The position numbers and the translations under genes were made by a program. The notes beneath the pieces are model-generated. The model searched no databases and had not been told where the DNA came from. It worked only from the letters and a program-made list of their open reading frames with translations. Below, in pieces: positions 53,462 through 63,815 of a DNA stretch of 64,000 nucleotides (positions within the stretch are counted from its first letter, which is position 1; every line of letters starts with the position of its first letter). The stretch covers positions 6,029,501-6,093,500 of the forward strand of contig JALJCS010000024.1 in assembly GCA_023055355.1 (NCBI GenBank). The letters are read 5' to 3'. Origin of the DNA: Agelaius tricolor. Taxonomy: Eukaryota; Chordata; Aves; Passeriformes; Icteridae.

Positions 53462-56400
53462 CTGGAAAGAAAGGAAGGAATGGTAGTTACTCACAGATGG
53501 GAAGGTAAAGTGTCAGGTGATGTTTGCTCCAAGGGTTCTCAGCTCAGGTATTCTCTTCTGGTAAAATAAGGAGTTTTTTCCTCCTACATACTCTGTCCCT
53601 CTCCAAAAATAGGGGGAAAAAAAGGTTCCACTAGCACTGATAACAGCTTCAGCAGTTCAGCTTAGCTCTGCAAGGAATAATGACAAGTTTTATGAAATAA
53701 TTCAGTAACTTGCTTTCCTACTCCCATTTTCTCTCTGGAACTGTTTTCCACTTGGCATCTTATTCACTGCAAACCCCACCAAAAGGATCTTGTTGAGAAA
53801 TTCATTTGCTCTGTGCAGCACTCACACTGAAGCACAAGAAGTAACTAACCTAGATTAACTCTGAGTCTAGACTGAGATCAGGGCTGTCAGGAAAAATTAC
53901 TTTTGGATTGGGCATAGACATGGAAGTAATTGGCAAATCTCAAGTGGTGCAACATTCTGTTCGTTTGTTTCTGGCAGAAGCATCATCCGAGAAAACTGAT
54001 CTGAACAGAAGAGCACAAATCTGTCTGTGTGATGCAATATGGCCAGACAAATACACCCAAATTTCAGTTGTGTGAGCAGACAGCCTCATGGTAAACACTT
54101 GATCTGTGAGACCAGCCGTGAAAAACTCGCGGGTTCCTGCGTGGGCTCCTTCCTTCCCCCTCTCTGCTGCAAGCTCTGGGAGAGGCAGGAATGCTGTTCC
54201 CTGACCCTCAGACTTGTTTATCACAAATGCTGCTTAATGGGCCATTGTCCCTCTCTGGGCAGTCTTTTCATATCCTCCAGTTCAATCTACTTTTTCAAAT
54301 TACCACTCGCTTCAGATGGCATCTGCTTTGGCAGATTTTTGGACAACAGCCTGGCATGAGTGGAGAGGGGTCAGTGGAGAACCTTTCTCATGGCTCCAAG
54401 CCACAGCTTGTGAGAACAGCCCTCATCTGCTCCCCCAGGCACTCCAGCCCCATGGGGACAGCACTCAGGGTGCTGCTGGAGCTCCTGCAGACCCTGCTGT
54501 CCTTGTCCCCTCCTCACTGCAAGAGACAAATGTGATGGGAACACACATCTTGTTGGAGAAGCAGCTTTGCAGTGTGTCTTGTAACACATGCATTTAACCT
54601 CTCCTCTCTCCTTTTAACAACAGCCAGCCAAGTGGAGTCTTCAGGAAGCACATGAAAGTCTTCATGGGTCTTCAGGAAGCACATAAAATACACTTGAAAC
54701 ACAGAAACTGTGAATGTGAGGCTTGTTGGATATTCTTTATCCTCTGATGCCTTACTCATCTCTATGACTTGGCTCTCTTGACACAAGATTCTCATCTCTG
54801 GTAGTGTAAGTGGGACTTAGGGATTTCTCTTCATCTCTCTGGGCACAGGAGACAGATTTCTCCTCCCAGCTTCCTCATCTGCCCTTCTTGCAATCCACAG
54901 CACTAATAGCTGCTCATTTTCATCATAACTCTCTAATTAAACCTCCCCCCAACTTTGATTAAAAACGAGATAACTCTATTTTTCCCTTTCCTAAGACTAA
55001 AAATGCATACACATTGTTTTGGAATGATTATTCATGGTGCAGATTCCCATTTGAAAAGCTCACCCACTCATTAGCTTGCCCCAGTGAGCTGATTCACAGC
55101 AGGTGGCATCTGGAGGGATGCTCCCCACACTCAGCAGCTCCTGACTCTTGGATACAAGGAACATTTGGCATCAGTGCAACAGCACTGTATGAGCCAGCAG
55201 CTCCCCATCCTGCTGAATGCTGTGGCATGACTTAAGGCAGGAATGCTTTCAGGAAACACACCAAAAGGAATTTGTCCTTTTTCTTACTTTGGTGCAGCCA
55301 AGGAATCCCTGTTTGAGGGTCCACACACATCCCTGCTTCCCAGGGACAAACAACAAGCATTCAGCACTGTGCCACCTTCCTTCAGAGCCAGGGGCAGCAC
55401 TGGCACTTGTGCCACCTTCCTTCAGAGCCAGGGGCAGCACTGGCACTTGTGCCACCTTCCTTCAGAGCCAGGGACACGATTGGCACTTGTGCCACCTTCC
55501 TTCAGAGCCAGGGATGGGACTGGCACTGAGAGCAGCCAGAAGGACTTTCATTAAAATCCAGAAACACAGAGCACACCACCCAGAGAGTGCCTGGTTTAAC
55601 ACAGCTGCAGAGGGGACCCAGACTGACCTGCTGAGAAGGTGGCCAGGACAATGACCGTGGCAGGGGTCAGCTGGCAGGAGTCCCCTGCCTTGTACAGGAA
55701 CAGCTCCATGCAGTAGGTGGGCTCCACGCTGCCCTGGGGGCAGAAGGCATCAGGGGGGCACTTCACTGGCTTCACATCTGGGCTCTGCCCAAGAGAAGAA
55801 GTAAATCAGCACCAGCAAACTGCAGAAGGTGACCAGGGCAAAGGGAGGTGACATTTTAGCATTGGAGGGGGGAAAAAGATAAATGAAGGAATGACCCTGC
55901 CATCATTAAATCCAGCCCTGTCTGCCCCTGCAGTGCTGGAGTGTGGGGAGGAGCAGAAGGTGTTGTTACACATCAAGTCTGTACCTCAAACCCCTCGTTA
56001 ATGCATACAGCATCCCCTCATACCCCAGTCAGAGCAGGCAGCTCCAGGCACACTCCTGGAGTCATTTTAATCATCTCCCTGCCTCAGAGCCCTGTCTATG
56101 TTTAAGAGAAAAGAAGCTCAGATTACAAGAAAAAAGGCAGTGTTAATTGAAGGGTATTTAGCTAGTGTGGGACAGCTCTGGCCAGCACAGGCTGTCCCAG
56201 CTGCTCACAGGGGACTCACAGGGCAGTAGTGATTTTCTGGGCACAGCTCACAGCTCTCCTTGCCCCGCTGCAGTTGGTACTCTCCTGTCCTGCAGGCCTT
56301 GCATCTGTTGTCACTGGCACCTTTGAATGTGCCTGAACAGCAAATAAGCACAATATTAAGATTTGAGACTAACCCCCAGGACCTTTGCAATTGTATATGG

Positions 56401-59400
56401 ATGAATCAGCTTTCAAAGCCACGGGGAGAAGGAGCATTAAGTGCTCATGTGCATAACAAAAGCTGAGCCTGGACTTTGGTCCCGGTTTGGTGGCAAAAAA
56501 TCAGAGCAGAACAAACAGGGACAGAGGGACTAAAGAATATTTGGGGTCAGACCTTGGCAAACAAAGCAGTGTGAGCAGGAGTACGTGGGAGAAGGGTTTA
56601 GCAGTGAGTTCTGGCTTTAATGTAGGGGAAGATGGGAGCTGGAGGTCAGCACTGTTCCATCCTCTCCAATTCTGGATTCAAACACCTTTTCCAGCTGTTT
56701 GAAACTTGCTGAGCAGACTTCAAAGCACAGCTCAGTTTCCCAAGCTTTGTGGGAGAGACAGGTCACAGAAGTTCCAAGTCTCACAGTGGTAAAATGCTTT
56801 CCTGCAATGTTTAAAATGCAGCTGGGCTGTGAGACACCCCCGGGGCTGTGTCCAGGGAGGCTGGTCCCTGCCATGGGGGTGGCTGAGTGTCCTGCCCAGC
56901 CCTGCCAGCCCAGATGAGGCAGCCTGGGGTGTTTCAGACAGCACAGGAGGGAGCTTGGCCATTCCCTCACATCCCCTCCCCGTGTCCCTTTGCCCCAGGC
57001 TGCCCCTGCAGAAAATCCATCTCTGACAGCAAGGCTGGGCTTTCCTCAGCAAGGCCACCACCACGGGCAGAGATGCCCTTTGCTGGAGCTGGTACCAGCT
57101 GTGGATTTGGGCTCCCTGGCGTGCCAGGGACCAGCTCAGCCCCAAGGCATTCATGAACCAGCCTGGCACAGCGCAGCCTCCACCAGCATCCAGACAAACC
57201 CCCTGGCACATCCTTCACGCCAGGGCCCAGCTCTGCCCGCAGGGTCAGCTGAGATGGGTCTGGAACGAGCCTGGAGCTGGAGCTGTGTTCCCCTTGGGCA
57301 CAGCCTCCCCCTTACCTGCCGGGCAGGTCTCACACGTCTCCGCTGCCTCCTGAGGCGCCTCCTGTCCCCCGGGGCAGGGCTGGCAGCCGGAGCAGCCGCT
57401 GGTGCTGCAGGGAGAGGAGCAGGACACGCTGTGGGATCAGCACTGCCCAGCCCACCAAAGCCTGCTCTGACAGCCTAGAGGCTCCAGGAACCTTTGCTGT
57501 GCTGTGGGTGTCTGTCTGTCTGCAGTGCAGTTTGTCACACAGAATGGTCTAGTTGGAAGGGACCTCAAGTATAGGGGGCTAGAACATAGAATGCAATCTT
57601 ACCCCCTAAAGAGTTGCAGCTGGGTTAATTATTAAGGATTAGGAGCGGGCCTGATGTTAACAGGCCACACCTGTAGCCAATAAGAAGAGTGTTATAAAAG
57701 AGAGGATTGGTTGGCTGAGGGGAACTGGAGTCAGTGCCTAGAGGAGCTGCCTACAAGAAACATCGAGGAGGTACAAAACTCTGGCAATATGGAACCCTTG
57801 CAATGTAAAGACAACGGAACTTTTGTAATACAATGACAACAAATGGTGACCCCGATGTGATTTGAGAGAAATGACCCTGTAGATTTGGGACTAAACTATA
57901 TAACCCTGTGGATTTAGGATGATCCCATGGATTTAGGGAAAAAGGACTCAACTATATGACCCTGTGGATTCAGGACTAAACTCTGTGACCCCATAGATTC
58001 GGGATGACCCCATGGATTCGGGGAAGCAGGATTTGACTATATAGCCCCGTAGATTCGAGGAAAAGGATTTGAATACTAAACTGTTAGTAAAATATATCAA
58101 TTGCAGCTATTAATATTTGTTGAATATGAATATAAAAGATTTTGAAGATAAGTACTTTGTAAACTGAGACAAGCTCTAAAACTGAACCAACACTCAGAAA
58201 TAGATATATTTCTACAATAATATGTTGTTTGAACATTTGTATAACTCTTAGTTCTAAATGAAATATATGAATATGTCATAATGTTAATTTATTTGAATAT
58301 GTACTTCTAGAAATGCTGCAACTGTAAATATAATTAAAAGAAGAAGGAGGAATTGTAGGGGGATACAGTATGGGTGAATGAAGGTGGTATGGAATGTAAT
58401 CTTACCCCCTAAAGAGTTGCAGCTGGACCAATTATTAAGGATTAGGAGCAGGCCTGATGTTAACAGGCCACACCTGTAGCCAATAAGAAGAGTGTTATAA
58501 AAGAGAGGATTGGTGGGAACTGGAGTCAGTTGGCTGCTGCAAGGACAAGGAAGAGTCAGTGCCTGGAGGAGCTGCCTACAAGAAACATCAAGGAGGTACA
58601 AAACTCTGGCAATATGGAACCTTTGCAGTGTACTGACAATAGAACTCTTGCATTATAATGACAACACTCAAGGATGATCTCACTCCAACCCCCATGCATG
58701 GTCAGGGACACTTGGCCAGGTTGCTGGAAGCCCCATCCTACAGCTGAAATGGCAGGTGACTTGTCTTTGGGCACTACATTCCTGGTTCCAGCTCAGTGGG
58801 GGCTAAAAGAACCCCCCTCCCTGTCCCTGTGAGCCCCTGCACCCCAGGAGCTCCTTACTTGCAAAATGATCCTGGCTGGCAAGGCAGACAAAAAGCTGCA
58901 TTTTGCTTGGAGCTAAAATAGCCTGGAAAAGAGAAGGGTAAGGCTTCAGGATGCTGCCTCTACATCTGTGCCCCACCTCGTTGTCACTGTGCTGATGTCC
59001 ATTTTACAAACAAGCAAACAACTCCCCACAAGAGGCTTCAGGTGGCATTTCAGGGCATTTGGGGTTATATTTGTCCAAAGCTCTGAGAGAGCAATGGAAG
59101 TTCCCTGCTGCCCCCTGCCACATTGAGGATGCATGGAGGGTTCTGGCAGATCCCCCTGGTGGATCTCACATCACTCAAAACCACACCAAGGAGACAGAGA
59201 AACCTGTCACCCTCCCCAGCACCACAGCCTGAGCTGTAATGGAGCTGGAACAGGTGATTCCAGTGCCAATCCCCAAGTTATTCAGCTGGAGCAGGTCTCT
59301 GGCCAGGGGGAGCCTCTCTGGTCACCCCAGCACTTCCAGGCCTGCCCCAGCCCAGGAAGTCTGGGATGGATCTTCTTCCCTGCAAAAGGAAGGACACAAG

Positions 59401-62400
59401 ACCCACCAGCCAGGATGGCTCTGCTGGTGCAGAGCTTCCCTCCCTGCCCCACGAGGACCAGGATGGGCAGCAGGACAGGTACAGACCCTCCCCAAAGCAC
59501 AAAAAGGAGTGAAGTGCCCCGAAGTGCCCCGAAGTGCCCAGGGGCCAGCAGGACCCAACTTGTGAATCCCACCACACCAACAGGAAAGCTGAGAGAGCAG
59601 CACTTGGGAATTCAGGTGGGTTTGGAGGTGCCTGATGATGCACAGCATGGTTACTGCCCAAATGGGACAGAGTCAAGGTTCAGAGGGGAGCTGGACGTGG
59701 TGTGGGTTAAGATCTGCCTCAAACCTGGATTTGCACCAAGCAGCAGAAGCTGTGGCACAGCAGGATGAAACCAAACCTACCTCCCCTCTCCCTGCAGGGA
59801 AAAGGGAACTTTTCACATTTACACTTGCAGGATTTAGGGGCCAGCCCCACAGACCCCCCTGCAGTCTAACACAGTGTTTAAATCTGCTGAGCAAAGGGAG
59901 GGACAGACCCATTGCTGTCACCAGCCAGGTTTTGTTCCTCCCAAACTCAGCGAGTGACAGCCAAGGTTTGGGCACAGCCCAGCAGCTCAGAGGGTGGATT
60001 TCCAAGGAACAGTTGTGCATGTTCAAGCAGGGCCCATTTTGGGTGCAGAGGAGCTGCTGCACTGCATGTGCTAATTGGGGTTTTGCATAAGCAGGTGCTG
60101 TTCTGCACATGCTGTTACCCCCTCTGCAAACACTGCACTAGGCTGCAGTGGCGTTGGCCAGGTGCAAAGCAGCTCCTCTTTAAAACCCCAGTTTTAATGT
60201 GTGGAAAATAAGGAGGAGAGTATTACACTTAATATTCAGACTGCAGAACATTGCCTAAATGAAAACAAAGATGGTTTTAGACTCAGTTTTGCTATCAGAA
60301 ATAGAGAATATTTTGTTTCCTAACAATGCTCCCCCCTTGTGCTAAAATTGAATTTCATAAAACTTTTTTCATTGCAGAGTTACCATTAACTTGTTGCAAA
60401 AACAAGCATGACTGAGATCTGCTCTTTTCATTTTAATAACAACAGAATAGGGAAGAGATCTGCTGGGCTATTTTTAGCCTGTTTACCCTTCAGTGCTTTT
60501 AAGTTACCTGGTAATTGCATCTGCCCCTGGGAAAAAGCATCATGTGATGAAAATGCATTTGGGTTGAACACAGACCAAAGCCTACCTTGCTCACAGGCTC
60601 TGCAGGCTGCAGCCCCAGACTCATTAGCAAAATGTCCTGGTGGGCAGGGAAGGCACACAGAGCTCCTTGGGAAGCTGGGAGGGAAGGGAGCAGAGAGGAA
60701 CACAATTTTCAATCACCCAAGCCTCCATCCACTTGGAGAAGACAGAGCAGAACATGACACTGACTAGTCTAGAAATACAGCAATTATGAAAAAGGAGTCC
60801 AGGCAGAAAAACATTGGTTTGAACTCACTTGAATGTTAAAGGTCCACTAAAAACCTGAATTTTTCTGTATTATTAAATTAGAGATGCCCTGTGCCTGTGG
60901 GCAATATGGAAAGGGACCATCTGAATTGAAGGTCTTGAAAAATATGCTGTGGTCAGACTTAAAACCCTTGGCTTGAGTCAGACTCTTAAATCCACTCCTG
61001 AAAATGGAATAGGGAAGGTGTTTGCTGTTCAGCATCCATCAGGGATTTCAAAAGGAGCTGCTCCTCCCTCATTGCTGGGAATCAGGAGCTGAAAAAAGGA
61101 CCTAAACCACAGGCAGTGACCTGAGAGAGCCCTGACCTTAAACAGCAGGGACTGTGGGAAAAGGGAGGGAATGAGTGAGGAGGAGGAGAGGAAATGAGTG
61201 AGGCAAAGGCAGGGAAAGACGAAGCTTTTACATCCATCACTAACAGAGCCAAATCCCCCTCAATTCCTTATCAAAGGAATTTGATAACATACTCAGAGAT
61301 GCTTTAGAGGAAAACAAGGACATGCTCTTTAATTCCTTCAGAAACTGCAGGGCTGCATGAGATTTGCAGAAAAAACCAACCAAACAAACAAACAAAAATC
61401 ACAAAAAAAAACCCACCAAAACCAACCAACCAAAAAAACCCAAAAACCAAAAAGCCAAAACCCCCCAAACCAACTGGAAGCATAGCAAATACTTTGCTGA
61501 AAACAAACCAACACAGGGCCTGGGCCAGCCAGAGCCTCTCAAAGCTGCAGGGAGGCCAAATTCTCCCAACAGCACAGAAATGTTAAATGGTCCCCTCGAA
61601 GCCCTGAGGCCCAGGCAGGCACCAGGATATGGCCATGCACCCCCTGCACCCCCCAGTCCCTCCAGATCCCCCATTTTGGTCCCTGCTCTGGCACACCCAG
61701 CCCAGCAGGGCTGCCTGGCCCTCTCTGGTCCCTCTCCCATGTCCCAAGAGCAGCAGCTCTGAGTGCCCTGGAGTGCTCTGTTCCTGGCTGGTTTTTAAAG
61801 CAATTTGGGGGTACATTTTTAAGGCAGGTCCTCACAGCACAAACTGCAAGGGCAGAGCACAGAGGGGAGCACAGAGGAAGGTCCTGCTGGCACCTCAAGC
61901 TCAGGGGCTGCTGCAAACAAGCTGCACAGTCAGGTCACCCTTCCCACGGCCCAGGACTGGTGCAAATGGAGCAGCTCTGCAATGGACACAGTCCTGGGGG
62001 GCTCTTGCCACCCCTCCTGTCCTTGCCAACCCACAAAGGACACAGCTGACTGCTTGCAGACATGGAGACAGCAAGAGAAAATCCAATAGGAGTGGAGAGC
62101 AGCACATGCCCATGTCCCCACAGCCAGGGGACACTTGTAGAGATCCCTGGATCAGGCAGCCCGGTGGAATTGCAAGACTGGGCTCCTGTCCTGCCAGCTT
62201 TTCCACACTCTGTCAGCTGAGGGTACTGCTTTAAATGCCAGCAACTCAAATGTAATGAGATGCCTTGGGGGCAAGAAAACAGGGGTTGAGAAAGGAATTG
62301 GGCAAAGCAGGGAGATGGAGCCTGCTGGTCAGACATACCCCAGAGAAAAGCTGAGGAGATGAGCCTACACCTCCCTGCCAAGTGTTTCCCCACCACCAAA

Positions 62401-63577
62401 CAACACGTTCCCTCGGGGCAGACAAAAGGCACAAGGGTAAAAAAGGGAAGCCCACAGAGGGGCAGCCTCAGCACGAGCAGATCCACACCAAGGTTTCCTG
62501 ATGAGGAGAATTCAGCCTCTGAGAAACAGCCCTGGCAGCACATTTCCTACAGCCTGTGGGAATCCACAAAATCAGGGGGATTTGGGAAAGCTGTGAAAGG
62601 CAGGCCTCAGACACAGCAGAACTGTGATTAGAGCTAAGCAGCAGCCATGAGATTGGTCAGCAGAAAAATTATTTAAAAAGTAGAAAAGCAAGGACAAATA
62701 GAACAATGATCTGTGTATTAACACTTGTCTAGAATAACTCCCTAAGCTACAGAAAAGTTTATCTAGCAAGATATTAGGAAGTTTGAAGCTTAATAATGGA
62801 GCTCTGTGCATTGTGTTTTAAAGCTTACAAGTAGGTATCATATTTGAAATAAGCAAGCATTGTTTTAACCAAAGGTACCTGTGCTTATAGTGGTTGGATA
62901 GAACTACTGTCAATGTGCTTTTGCTTTGTGAGATTGGTCAAAAAACTTATAAAGTGAGTTGTAACATTAAGTTCTTGGTCTGCTGCCTGAGATGTGAGCT
63001 GCTGGCATCTTCCCATTGTCACAACCATGTAATGAGACTGATGCTGACAAATCAAACAGCTCAAGGCAGGTTCCACAGCAGCCCCGTCCCGATTGTGATT
63101 TGCACACAGCCCCCAGCTGGTGATCCAGCCCAAAGGAAGAGGTTTCTCCAGCTGGGAAGAGTTGTGGGTTCATGATCCAGCGCCCAGACTCGGGGCTCAG
63201 TCGCTCACCTGGTGTAGGAGCCCCGCGGGCAGGGCAGGCAGGAGAGCTGCCCCTGCTGGGGCTGGTGCTGCCCCGGGGCGCACGGGCTGCAGGCACCGGG
63301 GTCCCCGCACGCTCCCCCCACGCAGCACGAGCAGCTCAGGGCGCCTAAATTGGGACAGAAAGCCAGGATCAGGACTGCAGGACTTGACTGAAACCCCTGT
63401 GTCTGCCAGGACAGGCCACTGCCACACAGGCAGGAGCCTTGGGATGCAGTTCCCCCGGCAAGGCACTCACAGAGGGTAGAAACTGCAGTGTTCGTGCTAG
63501 TTATGCTGCTGTCCACTGTTAGCAAGCTGCAGGACAGCCACAAGATGATCCAAGGAGTCAAGGCTATCAGTGTGGAT
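53304..63577 (-). CDS. uncharacterised Cys-rich type I membrane protein (TNFR/ephrin-receptor-like repeats)
   Basis: I do not recognise the orthologue. Seven exons plus a possible signal-peptide exon join in phase to about 300 residues. From the N-terminus: a hydrophobic leader, five to six Cys-rich units of the form CxxCxxGxF...CxxC, a membrane-proximal CPPDAFCPQGSVEPTYC element, a 22-residue transmembrane helix (ATVIVLATFSAGGILVVFLI), a stop-transfer RRRWEHGR and a short tail ending PVYAGW. The repeat spacing fits the GCC2_GCC3/ephrin-receptor-like family and also resembles TNFR domains; there is no death domain or kinase. N-glycosylation sequons NES and NTS are present. A surface receptor or decoy is a reasonable guess, no more. 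It converges on NSD2, where mammals have NELFA. The true start codon was not found. Confidence 0.8.
53324..53350 (-). repeat. 9-base coding repeat, three copies
   Basis: gctccgtgt, gctccgtgt and gctccgtgc in a row encode TEHTEHTEP on the minus strand in the receptor's cytoplasmic tail. Confidence 0.95.
53462..55627 (-). other. last intron of the receptor gene
   Basis: 2.2-kb intron containing the 40-base minisatellite at 55368-55527 and a short duplication (gtcttcaggaagcacat, twice) at about 54637-54685. Confidence 0.82.
55368..55527. repeat. minisatellite, four 40-base units
   Basis: Units begin tgtgccaccttccttcagag and end ctggcact (attggcact in the third copy). The first two are identical and the last two vary around the middle (ggacacgat, ggatgggac). 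Confidence 0.96.
55628..55784 (-). CDS. receptor exon: membrane-proximal part and half of TM helix
   Basis: Acceptor ttgggcag. Reads SPDVKPVKCPPDAFCPQGSV, then EPTYCMELFLYKAGDSCQL and TPATVIVLATFSAG, the first half of the transmembrane helix. Donor GCAG|gtcagt, phase 1. Confidence 0.88.
55785..57315 (-). other. receptor introns 55785-56219 and 56333-57315
   Basis: Two GC-rich introns either side of the exon at 56220-56332. Long ORFs occur on both strands from base composition, without recognisable proteins. No repeats were identified. Confidence 0.75.
56220..56332 (-). CDS. receptor exon: Cys-rich unit
   Basis: Acceptor ctgttcag. Reads GTFKGASDNRCKACRTGEYQ, then LQRGKESCELCPENHYCP, typical GCC2_GCC3-like sequence. 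Donor CCT|gtgagt, phase 0. Confidence 0.88.
57316..57404 (-). CDS. receptor exon: Cys-rich unit
   Basis: Acceptor ctccctgcag. Reads NTSGCSGCQPCPGGQEAPQE, then AAETCETCPA. It includes the sequon NTS formed across the splice junction. Donor GGCAG|gtaagg, phase 1. Confidence 0.85.
57570..57841 (+). repeat. left LTR
   Basis: 272 bases. Shares with the right LTR the blocks cttaccccctaaagagttgc, ttaacaggccacacctgtag and tataaaagagaggattgg (a TATA box), and the end gacaaca. It lacks about 18 bases near the start and a segment after the TATA region that the right copy has. Confidence 0.9.
57844..57861 (+). promoter_or_regulatory. primer-binding site, tRNA-Trp type
   Basis: Starts TGGTGACCCCGA two bases after the LTR. 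The complement of the vertebrate tRNA-Trp 3' end is TGGTGACCCCGACGTGAT; here one C is T. Confidence 0.88.
57847..58061 (+). repeat. about eight PBS-like units in the leader of the LTR element
   Basis: Units of about 20 bases start at about 57847, 57872, 57901, 57920, 57957, 57986, 58005 and 58042. Each reads close to tgaccccRtRgattYgggA. The first unit is the PBS itself without its leading TGG. Spacers contain a recurring ctaaactata. Confidence 0.85.
58337..58353 (+). promoter_or_regulatory. polypurine tract of the LTR element
   Basis: aaaagaagaaggaggaa directly precedes the right LTR (TGTAGGGGG at 58354), the usual site of plus-strand priming. Confidence 0.85.
58354..58666 (+). repeat. right LTR
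   Basis: 313 bases from TGTAGG to ACAACA, with the same TATA region (tataaaagagagg) as the left copy. Followed at once by the CTCAAG target duplicate. Confidence 0.9.
58859..58922 (-). CDS. receptor exon: Cys-rich unit (64 bases)
   Basis: A strong acceptor cttctcttttccag precedes GYFSSKQNAAFCLPCQPGSF and a final Cys. It completes the previous CRACEQ unit as CEQGYFSS, the normal repeat spacing. Donor GCAA|gtaagg, phase 2. Confidence 0.85.
58923..60585 (-). other. receptor intron, GC-rich
   Basis: 1.7-kb intron. Long ORFs on both strands (for example 59133-59768) show no known domain, and their overlap in several frames marks them as compositional. A short 11-base repeat (cccgaagtgcc) occurs three times at about 59508-59540. 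Confidence 0.78.
60586..60665 (-). CDS. receptor exon: Cys-rich unit
   Basis: Acceptor ttcccaag. Reads SSVCLPCPPGHFANESGAAA, then CRACEQ, a complete CxxCPxG unit with a glycosylation sequon NES. Donor GCAAG|gtaggc, phase 1. Confidence 0.85.
60666..63208 (-). other. largest receptor intron
   Basis: 2.5-kb intron with an A/C-rich low-complexity stretch at about 61370-61470 and a GC-rich ORF-bearing part to 62550. The Cys-rich unit spanning this junction is a little short, so a small phase-neutral exon could hide here, but none with proper splice sites was found. Confidence 0.7.
61370..61470. repeat. A/C-rich low-complexity run
   Basis: Irregular aac, aaac and ccaa units with A runs. Confidence 0.85.
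63209..63344 (-). CDS. receptor exon: first Cys-rich units
   Basis: Acceptor aatttag. Reads ALSCSCCVGGACGDPGACSP, then CAPGQHQPQQGQLSCLPCPR and GSYTR, about one and a half Cys-rich units. Donor CACCAG|gtgagc, phase 2. Confidence 0.82.
63471..63577 (-). CDS. candidate first exon of the receptor: signal peptide region
   Basis: The minus strand reads STLIALTPWIILWLSCSLL, then TVDSSITSTNTAVST, a signal-peptide-like hydrophobic run. It ends in donor CTCT|gtgagt in phase 1, which joins correctly to the next exon. No in-frame ATG lies close by. An acceptor ctggag may start the exon at 63577, or ctgcag at 63526, with the ATG further right or outside the window. Confidence 0.45.
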
Positions 63578-63655
63578 CTCCAGTAATTAAGCTGACTGCT
63601 TTTTCCTTCTTTAATTTGAGGGGGCCAGGAAAAATTTCCTTGTTTTCCCTCCAAC

Positions 63656-63815
63656 ACACACAAAAAAAAAAAAGACATAAAAAAGAAAAAAAACCCCAAA
63701 AACCAAAAAAGAACAACAACAACAACAAAAAAACCAACAAAACAACCCACCTCCCAAAAAAGCCAAAAAAAAACCCAAAAAACCAAAAAAAACCCCAAAC
63801 AAACAAAAAACAAAC
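63656..63815. repeat. A/C-rich low-complexity run near the 5' end of the receptor gene
   Basis: About 160 bases of A runs with aac, aaacc and aacaac units. It gives a long but meaningless Phe/Gly-rich ORF on the minus strand. Confidence 0.9.

Larger units (their letters stand above)
57570..58666 (+). mobile_element. non-coding LTR retrotransposon (1.1 kb) with tRNA-Trp PBS
   Basis: Two LTRs (57570-57841 and 58354-58666) flank a 512-base interior. The target duplication CTCAAG is at 57564-57569 and 58667-58672. A PBS two bases after the left LTR begins TGGTGACCCCGATGTGAT, matching the tRNA-Trp 3' end with one mismatch; the alpharetroviruses of birds use the same primer. A purine-rich tract ends just before the right LTR. 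There is no gag, pol or env, so movement would need proteins supplied by another element. The left LTR start is TA instead of TG. The LTRs differ by small indels and substitutions, so the insertion is not recent. Confidence 0.9.
57537..58735 (-). mobile_element. CR1 LINE fragment interrupted by an LTR element
   Basis: Left part 57537-57569 (cacagaatggtctagttgga, agggacctcaag) and right part 58667-58735 (ctccaaccccc, ggtcagggacacttgg, ccaggttgctg) are consecutive pieces of the reverse-complemented CR1 3' region. They are separated only by the LTR element and its duplicated CTCAAG. Confidence 0.88.
57405..58858 (-). other. receptor intron carrying nested CR1 and LTR element
   Basis: Most of this 1.45-kb intron is a CR1 copy split by a 1.1-kb LTR element; both are described separately. 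The LTR element lies on the strand opposite to the gene. Confidence 0.85.

Noticed and set aside
57872..58061. The regular repeats in the LTR element as a CRISPR array
   Set aside because: Eukaryotic context, degenerate units, and spacers absent or repeated; they resemble the adjacent PBS instead.
58859..58895. Shorter version of the receptor exon starting after atgcag
   Set aside because: In phase, but its acceptor lacks a pyrimidine tract; the upstream cttctcttttccag at 58923 is also in phase and restores normal repeat spacing.
59133..59768. 211-codon ORF on the + strand in a receptor intron
   Set aside because: GC-rich region open in several frames on both strands, Pro/Ser-rich composition, no domain or splice structure.
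61935..62543. 202-codon minus-strand ORF with scattered cysteines, considered as a missing receptor exon
   Set aside because: Cys spacing does not match the repeats, and no acceptor and donor pair keeps the required phase.
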